This document shows, piece by piece, positions 10,800-19,188 of a stretch of 64,000 bases of DNA (its first letter is position 1; each line of letters opens with the position of its first letter). Below the pieces are notes generated by a model that did not search any database, was not told the DNA's origin, and saw only the letters and a program-made list of their open reading frames with translations. Origin of the DNA: Amygdalobacter nucleatus (GTDB taxonomy: Bacteria; Bacillota; Clostridia; Saccharofermentanales; Fastidiosipilaceae); assembly GCF_029167365.1 (NCBI RefSeq), contig NZ_JARFNM010000001.1:372001-436000 (forward strand). Reading direction: 5' to 3'. Position numbers and translations under genes: made by a program.

Positions 10800-11990
10800 C
10801 TAATTAACCCCACTATTTCTCTGCAACATTTTTTTATATGATATATCTATTGCAAACGCACCAAGTGGAGCAGTAAGTACTATAGCAAGTACTGCCACTG
10901 TAAGCACTGCATCACCACATGCAAATCCAAGAGCAAGCGGTACTCCTCCTATGGCGGCCTGCACAGTTGCTTTGGGTGTATATGCCATCATAATAAATAA
11001 TCTTTCTTTTCCCTTGATGTTCGTACCTAACAGACATATAAATACACCTAACATTCTAAACATCAATGCACCTATTATCACTATAAGCGCTTTTACTCCA
11101 ACCTTTCCAAGATATCCAATATTGACTGTTGCACCAACCAATACAAATAAGAATATTTCCGCAGCAACCCATAATTTCCCATATTTTACAGAAAGCCTTT
11201 TGGCAACAACTTCTCTTTTCTTTTGTAATCCTACTCCAATAAACATAATTGCTATTAGGGCAGAAAATGTGATTGCTGTAGTTAATTTATCTTCAAGTAC
11301 CACAAGCAGTAATGAAATGCTAAGAATAATAAGCACTTTTGAAGTATCTCTGATATGTATCTTCTTAAAGAAATATGCCAGCAGAAATCCAATCCACAAT
11401 CCTATTACAATTCCCAAGAATATTGAAACAGGAATATTAACGAAACTGATTAACGAGACCCCGTCTCCTTGCATCATTCCAATAAAAGTAGAAAACAAAA
11501 CAATTACATAGACATCATCAACTGACGCACCAGCAAGAATTAGTTGTGGGATTCCTTCTTTTACTCCGTACCCCTTATCCATTAGTCTGACCATTCTTGG
11601 AACTACAACTGCTGGAGAAACCGCAGCAAGAACAGCTCCCATAATAGCTGCTTCCAAGACTGATAGTCCCATAAACTTTGGTGCAAGCAGAATCATTCCT
11701 ACCAGTTCAAAAGATGCAGGAACAAAACACATTAAAACAGCAGGCCTTCCAAGTTTTTTAAGACCTGAAATATCTAAACCCAAACCTGCTCTTGTAAGAA
11801 TAATAATAAGTGCAATTTTTCGAAGCTCTGCCGATATTCCAAGAATGCTACTGTCCAATAAATGAAGCATATATGGTCCCAGAATAATACCAACAGCCAG
11901 CATTCCGAGCAAACTTGGCAGTTTGATTTTCTGACATATCCAGCCCATAGACATACCAACGATAAGAATTAATGAAATACTTAACAACAT
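10800..11990 (-). CDS. CPA-type cation/proton antiporter, fluoride-riboswitch controlled
   Basis: A 396-residue integral membrane protein with about 11-13 hydrophobic segments spread over its whole length. The N-terminal KLPSLLGMLAVGIILGP stretch, the VSPAVVVPRM turn and the ASVDDVYVI sequence with paired aspartates (typical of CPA2 exchangers) support a monovalent cation:proton antiporter. GGAGG stands 7-8 bases before ATG 11990. The 5' leader matches a fluoride riboswitch, and antiporters are one of the gene classes known under that control, so the likely physiological job is survival of fluoride stress, either by fluoride-coupled or ion-homeostatic transport; the substrate itself is not proven. 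It is intact although both flanks are decayed mobile DNA. Confidence 0.82.
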   Translation of the reverse strand: MLLSISLILIVGMSMGWICQKIKLPSLLGMLAVGIILGPYMLHLLDSSILGISAELRKIALIIILTRAGLGLDISGLKKLGRPAVLMCFVPASFELVGMILLAPKFMGLSVLEAAIMGAVLAAVSPAVVVPRMVRLMDKGYGVKEGIPQLILAGASVDDVYVIVLFSTFIGMMQGDGVSLISFVNIPVSIFLGIVIGLWIGFLLAYFFKKIHIRDTSKVLIILSISLLLVVLEDKLTTAITFSALIAIMFIGVGLQKKREVVAKRLSVKYGKLWVAAEIFLFVLVGATVNIGYLGKVGVKALIVIIGALMFRMLGVFICLLGTNIKGKERLFIMMAYTPKATVQAAIGGVPLALGFACGDAVLTVAVLAIVLTAPLGAFAIDISYKKMLQRNSGVN

Positions 11991-12005
11991 AAAAATCCTC
12001 CTTTA

Positions 12006-12110
12006 AACGCAGAAAAAGCTGACACTATCTGCGTTAATTTAATCGCAGAAGTCATCAGCTTTAATAGGCGTTTTAAGTAAATATATTACTTAGGGAGAAC
12101 TTCATTCCCT
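12006..12110 (-). promoter_or_regulatory. Fluoride (crcB-type) riboswitch
   Basis: Read on the minus strand, the leader starts with GGGAATGAAGTTCTCCC (12109 downwards), passes AAAACGCC, and closes with GCTGATGACTTCTGC (12059-12045). These match in order the conserved blocks of the crcB/fluoride motif (GGNGAUG..GUUCNCC; GCUGAUGACUCCUGC). Downstream, AACGCAGA and TCTGCGTT (12035-12006) form a hairpin just before the GGAGG. The AGCTGA of the aptamer and TCAGCT at about 12018-12023 can also pair, so two alternative folds exist, which suggests control of RBS access or early termination of the antiporter mRNA. Confidence 0.85.
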
Positions 12111-12127
12111 TTATTTGTCATTAAGTG

Positions 12128-12550
12128 TAACACATCGTCACATATTTAGCAAGAAAAATAGGAGTTTTCTAGAGTGACAAATTATCATTTACCACCCTGG
12201 GTGCAAGTGGGTGCATCTTTTAACGTTATCTATCATGTACACTCGACCTTTTTCCGTTGACCAGTTTCCACAGACTGCAAAAACACGCCTAAAAACCACC
12301 GGCAGTCAACCTAAAGACAGCACACCTTAAACCTTTTAACGATAGCCCTCTAAAAGCCCTGATAAATCAAGCCTAAAATGCACGCACCTAATCGACCTTT
12401 GACATCAATACGACAGTCTCAACGTGGCCAAATAGGGGAAACAGTGTTTACCAAATTAGAAAACATTCCCTCATCTTATATTGATAGATAATACATACTA
12501 GATGAAAAGTTCGATGATATTACAATTCAAGCATCAAAAATGCCAAGTAG
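12128..12550. other. Non-coding relic DNA between the riboswitch and the type III fragment
   Basis: No intact gene of useful size. The only recognisable coding scrap is the minus-strand methyltransferase tail at 12388-12447. The plus strand holds a short open stretch (about 12487-12546, reading ILDEKFDDITIQASKMPSS) that I cannot assign. Confidence 0.5.
12388..12447 (-). pseudogene. 3' end of a 23S rRNA (uracil-5-)methyltransferase gene (scrap)
   Basis: Nineteen codons ending in TAG (12390-12388) read TLFPLFGHVETVVLMSKVD. This resembles the extreme C-terminus of RlmD/RumA-type methyltransferases (DMFPxTxHVETVxLL). A stop precedes the run in the same frame, so nothing else of the gene is present. 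Some integrative elements insert into the 3' end of this gene and carry a copy of it; the scrap may therefore be an attachment-site remnant. It is short, so the call is tentative. Confidence 0.4.
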
Positions 12551-13054
12551 CTGCAGCCAAGGCTTGTAATAGATATTTTTACCAAACCTACGATTAAAGG
12601 TAAGCTCGGCGTGAATGCAATGAAAGTAAAGCATCATTTGTATGACCATATAGTTTATGATTCTACCAATGAGCGTGACTTTGCAAGCGAACTTGATATT
12701 AATAAGGACATCGCTGTCTATGTTAAGTTGCCAGATGGATTTTACATATCCACACCTGTTGGTAGGTATAACCCTGACTGGGCGCTTGCATTCTATGAAG
12801 GTACGGTGAAACATATTTATTTCGTAGCATAAACCAAGGGATCCATGTCATCTATGCAGCTTCGTCTGATTGAGCAATCCAAGATTCACTGCGCAAGAGA
12901 ACACTTTAAGGCTATCAGTGGCGATAATGTTGTTTATGATGTTGTAGATAGCTATAAGAGCCTTATGGATAAAGTGATGCGCCAGCTGAAAAAAAGGGAG
13001 ACCAAGTTCAATAAATTATCCCCCTTAATTCATCACACATCTTCACATAATTAA
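12551..13054 (+). pseudogene. Type III restriction subunit (Res), C-terminal fragment with nonsense codon
   Basis: The frame opens at 12551 with LQPRLVIDIFTKPTIKG, then HLYDHIVYDSTNERDFA, VYVKLPDGFYISTPVGRYNPDWAL, a TAA at 12830-12832, and in the same frame TKGSMSSMQLRLIEQSKIHCAREHFKAI. This is the usual C-terminal region of type III Res subunits (LYDHVVYDS...F, KLPxxFxIxTPxGxYNPDWA, ETKGS, E..KIxCA..HF). The TAA falls exactly where the conserved ETKGS glutamate codon is expected (GAA to TAA). The helicase part and the mod gene are absent. Confidence 0.82.
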
Positions 13055-13059
13055 GGACA

Positions 13060-13959
13060 CTATTTCATTTCTTTACGCAAACTGAATTTATCCTTTTCCA
13101 TATAGAGTGCCTTGCGTTTCTTAGCTTGTCCCATTTGCTTATTTACATGCCTTAGATTGTGGAAGAAATCACACAAACATAAACTGGTAATACTCGTTAA
13201 CACGCTTGCATCTAGTTTTGTGAATTTAACATGATGATTAAGCCACGGCAAACTTAGAAGCTTGATTTGTGATTCAACAGCACCAGCCTTGGCATTAGTT
13301 TGCAGATAGAATAATTCGCCAACTTGAGCTGTAATTATGGCTGAAGAACAGAGCAAACAGGGCTCTAAATTGACATAGAGGCGGAAATTATTAAAGCGTC
13401 TAGTCTTTAGCTTAGCTTGCGCAGCTTCCAAAATTAAACACTCACAATGCCCGAAAACAGCCTGCTCTTTTTCACGTTGATTAGCTAGCTCAAACTTATC
13501 TAATTGACTGAAACTAGCGAACAAATTACGGCACAGCGCTAAATCGAGGCTATCTAGTAACCTTGCATCTGACTCAGCGCCTTGAGTAGATGCGATAGAT
13601 TCAGTAGAGTGAGACTCTTTCTTTAAATAGCTTTGCAACAATAGCCAGGCTTCTTGCGCACAAGAATTATTGCTAATTGCATAACATTCCAAAGCCAACG
13701 TACAGATAACTTGCAAACGCAGATATTCAGGTAAGGCTAGGAAACTTTGCATAGCTTGCCAATTAGCCTTCGTTAGATTTGCAGTTAAGCTTCCTTGCCA
13801 TGCAGAAACTGTCTTATTACTAATTAAGAGTGCGCCGATTGGAGTATCGCCGCGCTGAAAAGCTACACAAGCTTGCTGTTGACAGACAACAAGCGAAAGA
13901 TAGTTTAAGTAGGCCTGACAGAGCCTTTGCTTAGCCTCTAAAGTTAATTCCATAGGCAT
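13060..13959 (-). CDS. Divergent TadA-like cytidine/adenosine deaminase with large insertion
   Basis: About 299 residues, against 150-170 for TadA. Counting from a possible TTG at 13962, the zinc-site motifs are HCE (172-174, where TadA has HAE) and PCLLC (201-205), with DTPIGALL (39-46) matching TadA D(I/V)PVGA. Between PIGA and HCE lie about 128 residues instead of about 25, a largely hydrophilic insertion. AGAVES (227-231) recalls the TadA GAAGS stretch. It could be the wobble-inosine enzyme for tRNA-Arg(ACG) or a degenerate relative. The ATG at 13959 shares one base with the galK stop (TGATG), so it is translationally coupled to galK. Family call is fairly firm, substrate is not. Confidence 0.6.
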   Translation of the reverse strand: MPMELTLEAKQRLCQAYLNYLSLVVCQQQACVAFQRGDTPIGALLISNKTVSAWQGSLTANLTKANWQAMQSFLALPEYLRLQVICTLALECYAISNNSCAQEAWLLLQSYLKKESHSTESIASTQGAESDARLLDSLDLALCRNLFASFSQLDKFELANQREKEQAVFGHCECLILEAAQAKLKTRRFNNFRLYVNLEPCLLCSSAIITAQVGELFYLQTNAKAGAVESQIKLLSLPWLNHHVKFTKLDASVLTSITSLCLCDFFHNLRHVNKQMGQAKKRKALYMEKDKFSLRKEMK

Positions 13960-15275
13960 CAAATAATATCTTCTAAGCAGACAGCACCGTACGGGCGAAT
14001 TTGTAAATCAAGCACAGAATTTGCACCGCAGACAGCATCGATCGTCTGCTTATATTCTGCTAGCAAATTAGCTGGAACGTAAGCTTGAATTGTGCCGGCA
14101 AAGCCACCACCGTGGACACGATAAGCACCTTGGCCATTCAAAATATGCGCACTAACAGCTAGGGCAATGCTAATTGGCTGCTCAAGTGGATTTTGATTGC
14201 TATAAATATTTTGCAGAAGCTGCCATGAACTTTGGCCTGAAGCTTGCACAAGCTTCAGGAATTCTGCAATATCGTTTTTAGCTAGGCATTGGCCAGCGTG
14301 TTCCACTCTTTCTTGTTCAGAGAAGAAATGGATACTACGCAACAAAGCACGATCATTAACTTGATTGCGTAATTGAGATAAACGACGCCAAAAATCAGCT
14401 TCAGCAACTTCCCGGAGGACATTTTTGCCAAAGCAGTGCGAAACACTCCGCATCTCAGCTGGAATATCGGCATAGTCATTGGTTAAATCGGCATGGCTAC
14501 CGCCAGCTTTACTGATAACTAAGTGATAATCGCTGTTTGCAAATGGATTTTTGAATTGCTCAACGTTGACATCTTTGCTGTTAGCAAAATCAATTTTGAT
14601 CATGCCACCGAAGCTGCAACCACATTGGTCCATCAAACCACAAGGCTTATCGAAGTAAACATTTTCAGCATATTGGGCAATTTGGGCACGCAAAAGCGGA
14701 TTTATCACATTATTATTATAGAGCTTGTCGATGATACTGATGATCATGACTTCGAAAGCTGCTGAGGAAGAAAGGCCAGAACCGCTTGGGACATTGGCGC
14801 TTGTATAACATTCAAAACCGCCAACTTTATAGCCAAGCTCCTTCAATTTGGCACAAACACCGCGAATTAAAGCAGCTGAGTGGCCAATTTCATCGGCATG
14901 GACATTTAAGTCGTTTAAGTCAATTTCATCAACTTTGTTATAGTCTTTCGATTTCAAACGAATGACAGGCTCAGAAATTGGCTTGACTAGGGCGATTATA
15001 TCCAGACTGATGGCACTACAGATTACACGGCCGTGTTGGTGATCTGTGTGATTACCCATAATTTCGCTGCGGCCTGGGGTGCTGAAAAAATAGAAACTGT
15101 CATTTTGTAAGTTAGCCAAATCAAAAGTTGCAGTATAGCCTTGACATAAATCTTGGTAACGTTCTTTAGATGCTTGGAGTGTGTTTGGGTCATTGCCGTA
15201 TAATTTAACGAGCGCTGGCTCATAAAGTGGGGCTAATTTGGCACAAAAATTAGTTTGATCTGTATTGCTTGACAT
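13959..15275 (-). CDS. galK: Galactokinase
   Basis: GHMP-family sugar kinase of 438 residues that phosphorylates galactose at C1 in the Leloir pathway. The galactokinase signature GRSEIMGNHTDHQHG lies at 68-82, the ATP-binding motif PSGSGLSSSAAFE at about 164-176, and the C-terminal motif YRVHGGGFAGTIQAYVP near 400. These leave little doubt about a galactokinase-type enzyme; a closely related sugar cannot be excluded. No galT or galE is next to it; its only operon partner is the TadA-like gene. A TATAAT-like box lies in the upstream AT-rich gap (about 15315-15322). Confidence 0.9.
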   Translation of the reverse strand: MSSNTDQTNFCAKLAPLYEPALVKLYGNDPNTLQASKERYQDLCQGYTATFDLANLQNDSFYFFSTPGRSEIMGNHTDHQHGRVICSAISLDIIALVKPISEPVIRLKSKDYNKVDEIDLNDLNVHADEIGHSAALIRGVCAKLKELGYKVGGFECYTSANVPSGSGLSSSAAFEVMIISIIDKLYNNNVINPLLRAQIAQYAENVYFDKPCGLMDQCGCSFGGMIKIDFANSKDVNVEQFKNPFANSDYHLVISKAGGSHADLTNDYADIPAEMRSVSHCFGKNVLREVAEADFWRRLSQLRNQVNDRALLRSIHFFSEQERVEHAGQCLAKNDIAEFLKLVQASGQSSWQLLQNIYSNQNPLEQPISIALAVSAHILNGQGAYRVHGGGFAGTIQAYVPANLLAEYKQTIDAVCGANSVLDLQIRPYGAVCLEDII

Positions 15276-15383
15276 GGCTGGAAGCCCTCATTTCTTGCTT
15301 TAAGTTAATGCAACTATTATAATATTAAAAACGCTGAAGCGCTATAAACGGGTATGTTATGCCCAAAAATAGGAGATTAATTA

Positions 15384-16157
15384 ATGGCATATATTGAAGG
15401 CCTTTGCAAGAATTGTGGTTCGCTAATTCAGGTAAATCCCGCCCAGAGCGAAGCACGTTGCATTTTTTGTTGGGATAAGACAGATAGTAAGACGGCTGTT
15501 GATTTACTTAATTCAGGCTCTACTACTAAGTTCCCTAACGAGAAAATCAGCGATGCGCCACCTTTTGAAGAACGTATGAATTATTGGCGGCAGGAAGTTG
15601 GTGACAACTCTCCTCTCAAGAAGGCAGTCAAACCAAAGCACAATTACGACAATATTGCGCGCAAGGAAGAGAAGAAGAATGATGGCTTGTCAGCTGTATC
15701 ACGTCTCAAAATGATGAAATTCGATCTTCTCCAAGTGCCAAAAGTTAGTTTGAAGAATCGGATATTGTTAGCCCTCGGATTGGTTATTTTGCCAGTTTCT
15801 TTGTTGGTAGCTTTGACATTACCTAAATACATTCAAGCTAGTTCTGTTAGTGTTAGCTTGCAAGCAAGAATGGGCGAAATAGTGCAGCCTAATTTATTGG
15901 CAGAGGGTCGGACGACTAGTGATTGCGTTGCCATTTTGAACAATGACATCAGCAGTTTACGTGTGGTAGTAAAAACAGTTCCTGAAGAAGCTGAATTGAA
16001 GACAATGGCAAAGAATTTGTACAAAGTTTGTGCCGAAATAACTAAATCTGAGCCAACGCAAGTTAATTTGCAAGTTATCAGCCGGGACAAGAGCTATGCA
16101 GTGCAAGCAAGCGGCGCTGATAATGTTATAATTTCTGAACTTACTCGTACACGTTAA
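15384..16157 (+). CDS. Zinc-ribbon membrane protein of unknown function
   Basis: 257 residues. The N-terminus has a four-cysteine zinc ribbon (Cys8, Cys11, Cys26, Cys29). A charged linker (about 60-120) leads to one membrane segment (about 127-146, ILLALGLVILPVSLLVALTL), followed by about 105 extracytoplasmic residues with no recognised motif. GGAG lies 10 bases before the ATG. The architecture suggests a cytoplasmic sensor ribbon tethered to an outside domain; I do not recognise the family. It precedes the acyl-CoA ligase gene by 61 bases in the same direction. Confidence 0.65.
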   Translation: MAYIEGLCKNCGSLIQVNPAQSEARCIFCWDKTDSKTAVDLLNSGSTTKFPNEKISDAPPFEERMNYWRQEVGDNSPLKKAVKPKHNYDNIARKEEKKNDGLSAVSRLKMMKFDLLQVPKVSLKNRILLALGLVILPVSLLVALTLPKYIQASSVSVSLQARMGEIVQPNLLAEGRTTSDCVAILNNDISSLRVVVKTVPEEAELKTMAKNLYKVCAEITKSEPTQVNLQVISRDKSYAVQASGADNVIISELTRTR

Positions 16158-16218
16158 CACCAATATTAAGCATAGGGCTTGTGGGAGATAGTTTTGCTCG
16201 GTTGCGAAGGAGTAATTT

Positions 16219-18105
16219 ATGGAAATTATCCAAGGGAAAATTTACAACAAAGAGTATTATCCAGAGCTCAATTTGTTTGACCTTTATAGTAAAGCTTTTG
16301 CTAAGTATGCAGATTTGACGGCTTTTTCATATCGTTTAAATCCTCGCGATAAGACGATTGTCCACAAAACATATGCTGAAACAGAAAAAGATATTCAAGC
16401 ACTAGCAGCAACTTTACAAGCTCAGGATACAGAATTAAAGCAACGTAGAATAGCGGTAGTTGGCGTCAATTCATATGCATGGTGTTTGAGCTATTTAAGC
16501 ACGGTTATGTATTTGGGCGTGATCGTACCGTTAGATCCACTCTTACCTGAGAGCGAATTGTTACCACTTCTCAAAAGAGCAGATGTTGATACTTTGATCT
16601 GCGATGCTTCTTACATGAGCAAGCTAGGTGCAGATATTCAGAAAATTACCTGCCTCAAGCACAAGTACTATATGTCTTTAGCTAGAGAAAACAGTAAGCA
16701 GCAGACAAATTTGCTGGAAGCTGCTAGAACGTATGATTATACTAGCTTGGATGAATTGATCGCTTCAGGCATAGAATTACTAAAAAATGGCTACAAGCTA
16801 AAGAACTTAGACTTAAGACCAGACAGCCTAGCATCACTTTTGTTCACCTCAGGTACTACGGCAACCAGCAAAGCCGTCATGTTGAGTCACTACAATATTA
16901 CCAGTGATGTAACGGGCCTTTTGCGTGTTATATCGATGCCTTTACATGTGCGCCATCTCTGCCTTTTGCCTTTGCATCATTGCTTCGAAAACACCTGTGG
17001 TATGCAATGTGTTTTGGCTATAGGTGGCCAGATTTACATGTGCGATGGTTTGCGCTACTTAAGTAATAATTTGGTTGAATATAGGCCGCAACTGTTAATT
17101 GGGGTGCCAGCTGTTTATGATGCTTTGTACAAGAAAATATTTACCACCCTGCGTAAGCGCAAGAAGCTAGGCTTGTTCAATCTTTTAAGAAAGTTCAGCA
17201 AGGGATTAAGCGCTTTGGGCATCGATGTTCGACGTAAATTGTTCAAATCAGTATTAGAGGCTATGGGTGGCGAGTTTGCTATCGGTATCACTGGTGCAGC
17301 GCCAATTAATAAAGCGGTAGTTGATTTCTTTGCTGAATTAGGTGTCGATGTTTTGCAAGGCTATGGTCTAACAGAGTGCTCCCCGGTTGTCGCTGGTTGT
17401 AACTCTTTCTACAATGTTGCAGGCAGTTCTGGGCAAGCTTTAGGTGGCTTAACAATGGCCATCGACAATGAAAAAGCAGGGGAAGATGGCGAAATTCTCG
17501 TGAAAATTAATCCTTATCCTGCTTTGGATAGTAAGCCAGAAGAACGCGATCTAAATGTCACAATGCTTGGATATTATCAAGATGAACAGGCTACGAGAGA
17601 CACGCTTTTAGAGAGTGGTTGGCTTAGAACGTTTGATGTGGCACATCTTGATCCTAAAAAGCAAGTTCTGGAAATCACAGGCCGCGTCAAATCGATGATT
17701 GTTTTGCATAACGGCAAAAAAGTCTTCCCTGAGGAACTCGAAGAGCAGCTTGAGCATAATGATTTAATCAAGCATGCCTTGGTTTGGGGTGAAAGCTTGC
17801 CTGATGGTGAAGTTATTTTGTTAGCTAGATTGCAAGTTGATGCGGAATATATTAAGGAAAATAAGTTGACGAATGAGAATATAAGTGCGCAAGTGGCCAA
17901 TTTAACAAGTGAAATGTGCGCCAACATGCCGTCATTCAAGAAGTTGCGCTCAGTCTATTATTCAGTGACTGATATGATTAGTACCACTACATTGAAGGTT
18001 AAACGGCAGGCTGAAAAGACGCTTGTACTTCAAAAATTGACGGAACATAATATTGATTACCATAAAGGCAGTCAAATTTTAGATTTAGATAGCTTAACTG
18101 ATTAA
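16219..18105 (+). CDS. AMP-forming long-chain acyl-CoA synthetase (FadD-like)
   Basis: 628 residues of the ANL superfamily. Present are the P-loop LLFTSGTTATSKAVMLSH (about 207-224), the adenylate motif GYGLTECSPV (about 382-391), and TGRVKSMIVLHNGKKVFPEE (about 493-512), the hinge and C-terminal domain. Such enzymes activate fatty acids to acyl-CoA (or acyl-AMP for transfer). The length and the LHNGKKVFPEELE sequence fit the membrane-associated long-chain group more than acetyl-CoA synthetases. GAAGGAG is 8 bases upstream of the start. Chain-length preference cannot be read from the sequence. Confidence 0.85.
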   Translation: MEIIQGKIYNKEYYPELNLFDLYSKAFAKYADLTAFSYRLNPRDKTIVHKTYAETEKDIQALAATLQAQDTELKQRRIAVVGVNSYAWCLSYLSTVMYLGVIVPLDPLLPESELLPLLKRADVDTLICDASYMSKLGADIQKITCLKHKYYMSLARENSKQQTNLLEAARTYDYTSLDELIASGIELLKNGYKLKNLDLRPDSLASLLFTSGTTATSKAVMLSHYNITSDVTGLLRVISMPLHVRHLCLLPLHHCFENTCGMQCVLAIGGQIYMCDGLRYLSNNLVEYRPQLLIGVPAVYDALYKKIFTTLRKRKKLGLFNLLRKFSKGLSALGIDVRRKLFKSVLEAMGGEFAIGITGAAPINKAVVDFFAELGVDVLQGYGLTECSPVVAGCNSFYNVAGSSGQALGGLTMAIDNEKAGEDGEILVKINPYPALDSKPEERDLNVTMLGYYQDEQATRDTLLESGWLRTFDVAHLDPKKQVLEITGRVKSMIVLHNGKKVFPEELEEQLEHNDLIKHALVWGESLPDGEVILLARLQVDAEYIKENKLTNENISAQVANLTSEMCANMPSFKKLRSVYYSVTDMISTTTLKVKRQAEKTLVLQKLTEHNIDYHKGSQILDLDSLTD

Positions 18106-18128
18106 GTTAAATTAGTTTGGCAGGGTAG

Positions 18129-18155
18129 AAATAGCCAGCGCAAAGCAGGCTATTT
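18129..18155 (+). terminator. Hairpin between acyl-CoA ligase and trxB-like gene
   Basis: AAATAGCC (18129-18136) pairs perfectly with GGCTATTT (18148-18155) over an 11-base loop. There is no U-run, so it is a weak terminator or an RNA stability element. Confidence 0.4.
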
Positions 18156-18181
18156 GCCTAGATTATAGATAGGATTAAATT

Positions 18182-19153
18182 ATGGCAACAGATAGGAAAG
18201 TTGATGGCACAATTTACGACCTGATTATCGTTGGCCTTGGCCCAGCTGGCTTAAGTGCTGCTATTTATGCAGCTAGAGCAGGCTTGAATGTTTTGGCTTT
18301 GGAGCAAGGCAGCTTAGGCGGCAAATTAATTACGATTGATCAGTTGGAGAATTATCCAGGCGAGCCTGCAATAAGCGGTAGTGATTTGGCTGACAAAATG
18401 CTCAAACAGATTACAGATTTGCATGTGCCTTATAAGTTGCAAAGCGTGCAGGGTACGGCTAATTTGGAGTCTGAAATTAAGCAGGTTATAACTAGACGTG
18501 TGATTTACCAGACTAAGAGCATAATTTTTGCTACCGGCACTAAGGAGCGTGAATTAGGCATAGACTATGAACTTGATTTGCGGGGCCATGGTATCAGCTA
18601 TTGCGCCGTCTGCGATGGCCGTTTCTACAAAGATAAAGATGTCATTGTCATTGGTGGCGGTAATTCTGCGTTTGCTGCTAGTACATATTTGAGCAGATAT
18701 GTTAAATCTGTCAAACAAGTTTTAAGACGAGATGTAGCTAGGGCTGATTTTGTTGAGGTCGAGCGAGTCAAGCAAAATCCAAAAGTCAAACTATACTACA
18801 ACTTGTTAGCCGACAGCGTCTTGTTGACAGATGCGATAGATGGAGAAAAGAGCGTTTGTGGTTTACGCTTTAAGGAGCGTTTGACTGGTGAATATGTCGA
18901 TTTGGCGGCTGATGGTGTCTTTGCGATGGTTGGTGAATTAGCTAACAGCAAATATCTGCAAGATGCAAACGGCCAAAACTTACTTGATAAAAACAATTAT
19001 GTTGTAACTGATTTTAATATGCAGAGCAAAATGCCAGGTGTATTTGCAGCTGGCGATGTCAGAAATACGAATTTAAGGCAGGTCGTTACTGCTTGCGCTG
19101 ATGGTGCCATAGCTGCACAGATGGCACAGAGGTATATAGCTAGCTTAGACTGA
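18182..19153 (+). CDS. trxB: Thioredoxin reductase-like flavoprotein
   Basis: 323 residues, the usual TrxB length. Order of landmarks: FAD Rossmann GLGPAGLSAAIYAARAG (17-33), ATGTKERE, the redox-active CAVCDG (CxxC) near 142-147, NADPH Rossmann VIGGGNSAFAAS, and the C-terminal FAD motif AAGDVRNTNLRQV. It would reduce thioredoxin with NADPH. In TrxB the second nucleotide motif is usually followed by a basic R-R run that selects NADPH; here LRRDVARAD is present. No thioredoxin gene is adjacent, so a role as reductase of another small partner is possible. Confidence 0.88.
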   Translation: MATDRKVDGTIYDLIIVGLGPAGLSAAIYAARAGLNVLALEQGSLGGKLITIDQLENYPGEPAISGSDLADKMLKQITDLHVPYKLQSVQGTANLESEIKQVITRRVIYQTKSIIFATGTKERELGIDYELDLRGHGISYCAVCDGRFYKDKDVIVIGGGNSAFAASTYLSRYVKSVKQVLRRDVARADFVEVERVKQNPKVKLYYNLLADSVLLTDAIDGEKSVCGLRFKERLTGEYVDLAADGVFAMVGELANSKYLQDANGQNLLDKNNYVVTDFNMQSKMPGVFAAGDVRNTNLRQVVTACADGAIAAQMAQRYIASLD

Positions 19154-19188
19154 ATTAGTTTGAGTTGACTTTGAGGGAAGGGAATTAT

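Noticed and set aside
10951-11511. Long open frame opposite the antiporter gene
   Set aside because: Antisense of a hydrophobic gene; no family resemblance; explained by codon bias of the real gene.
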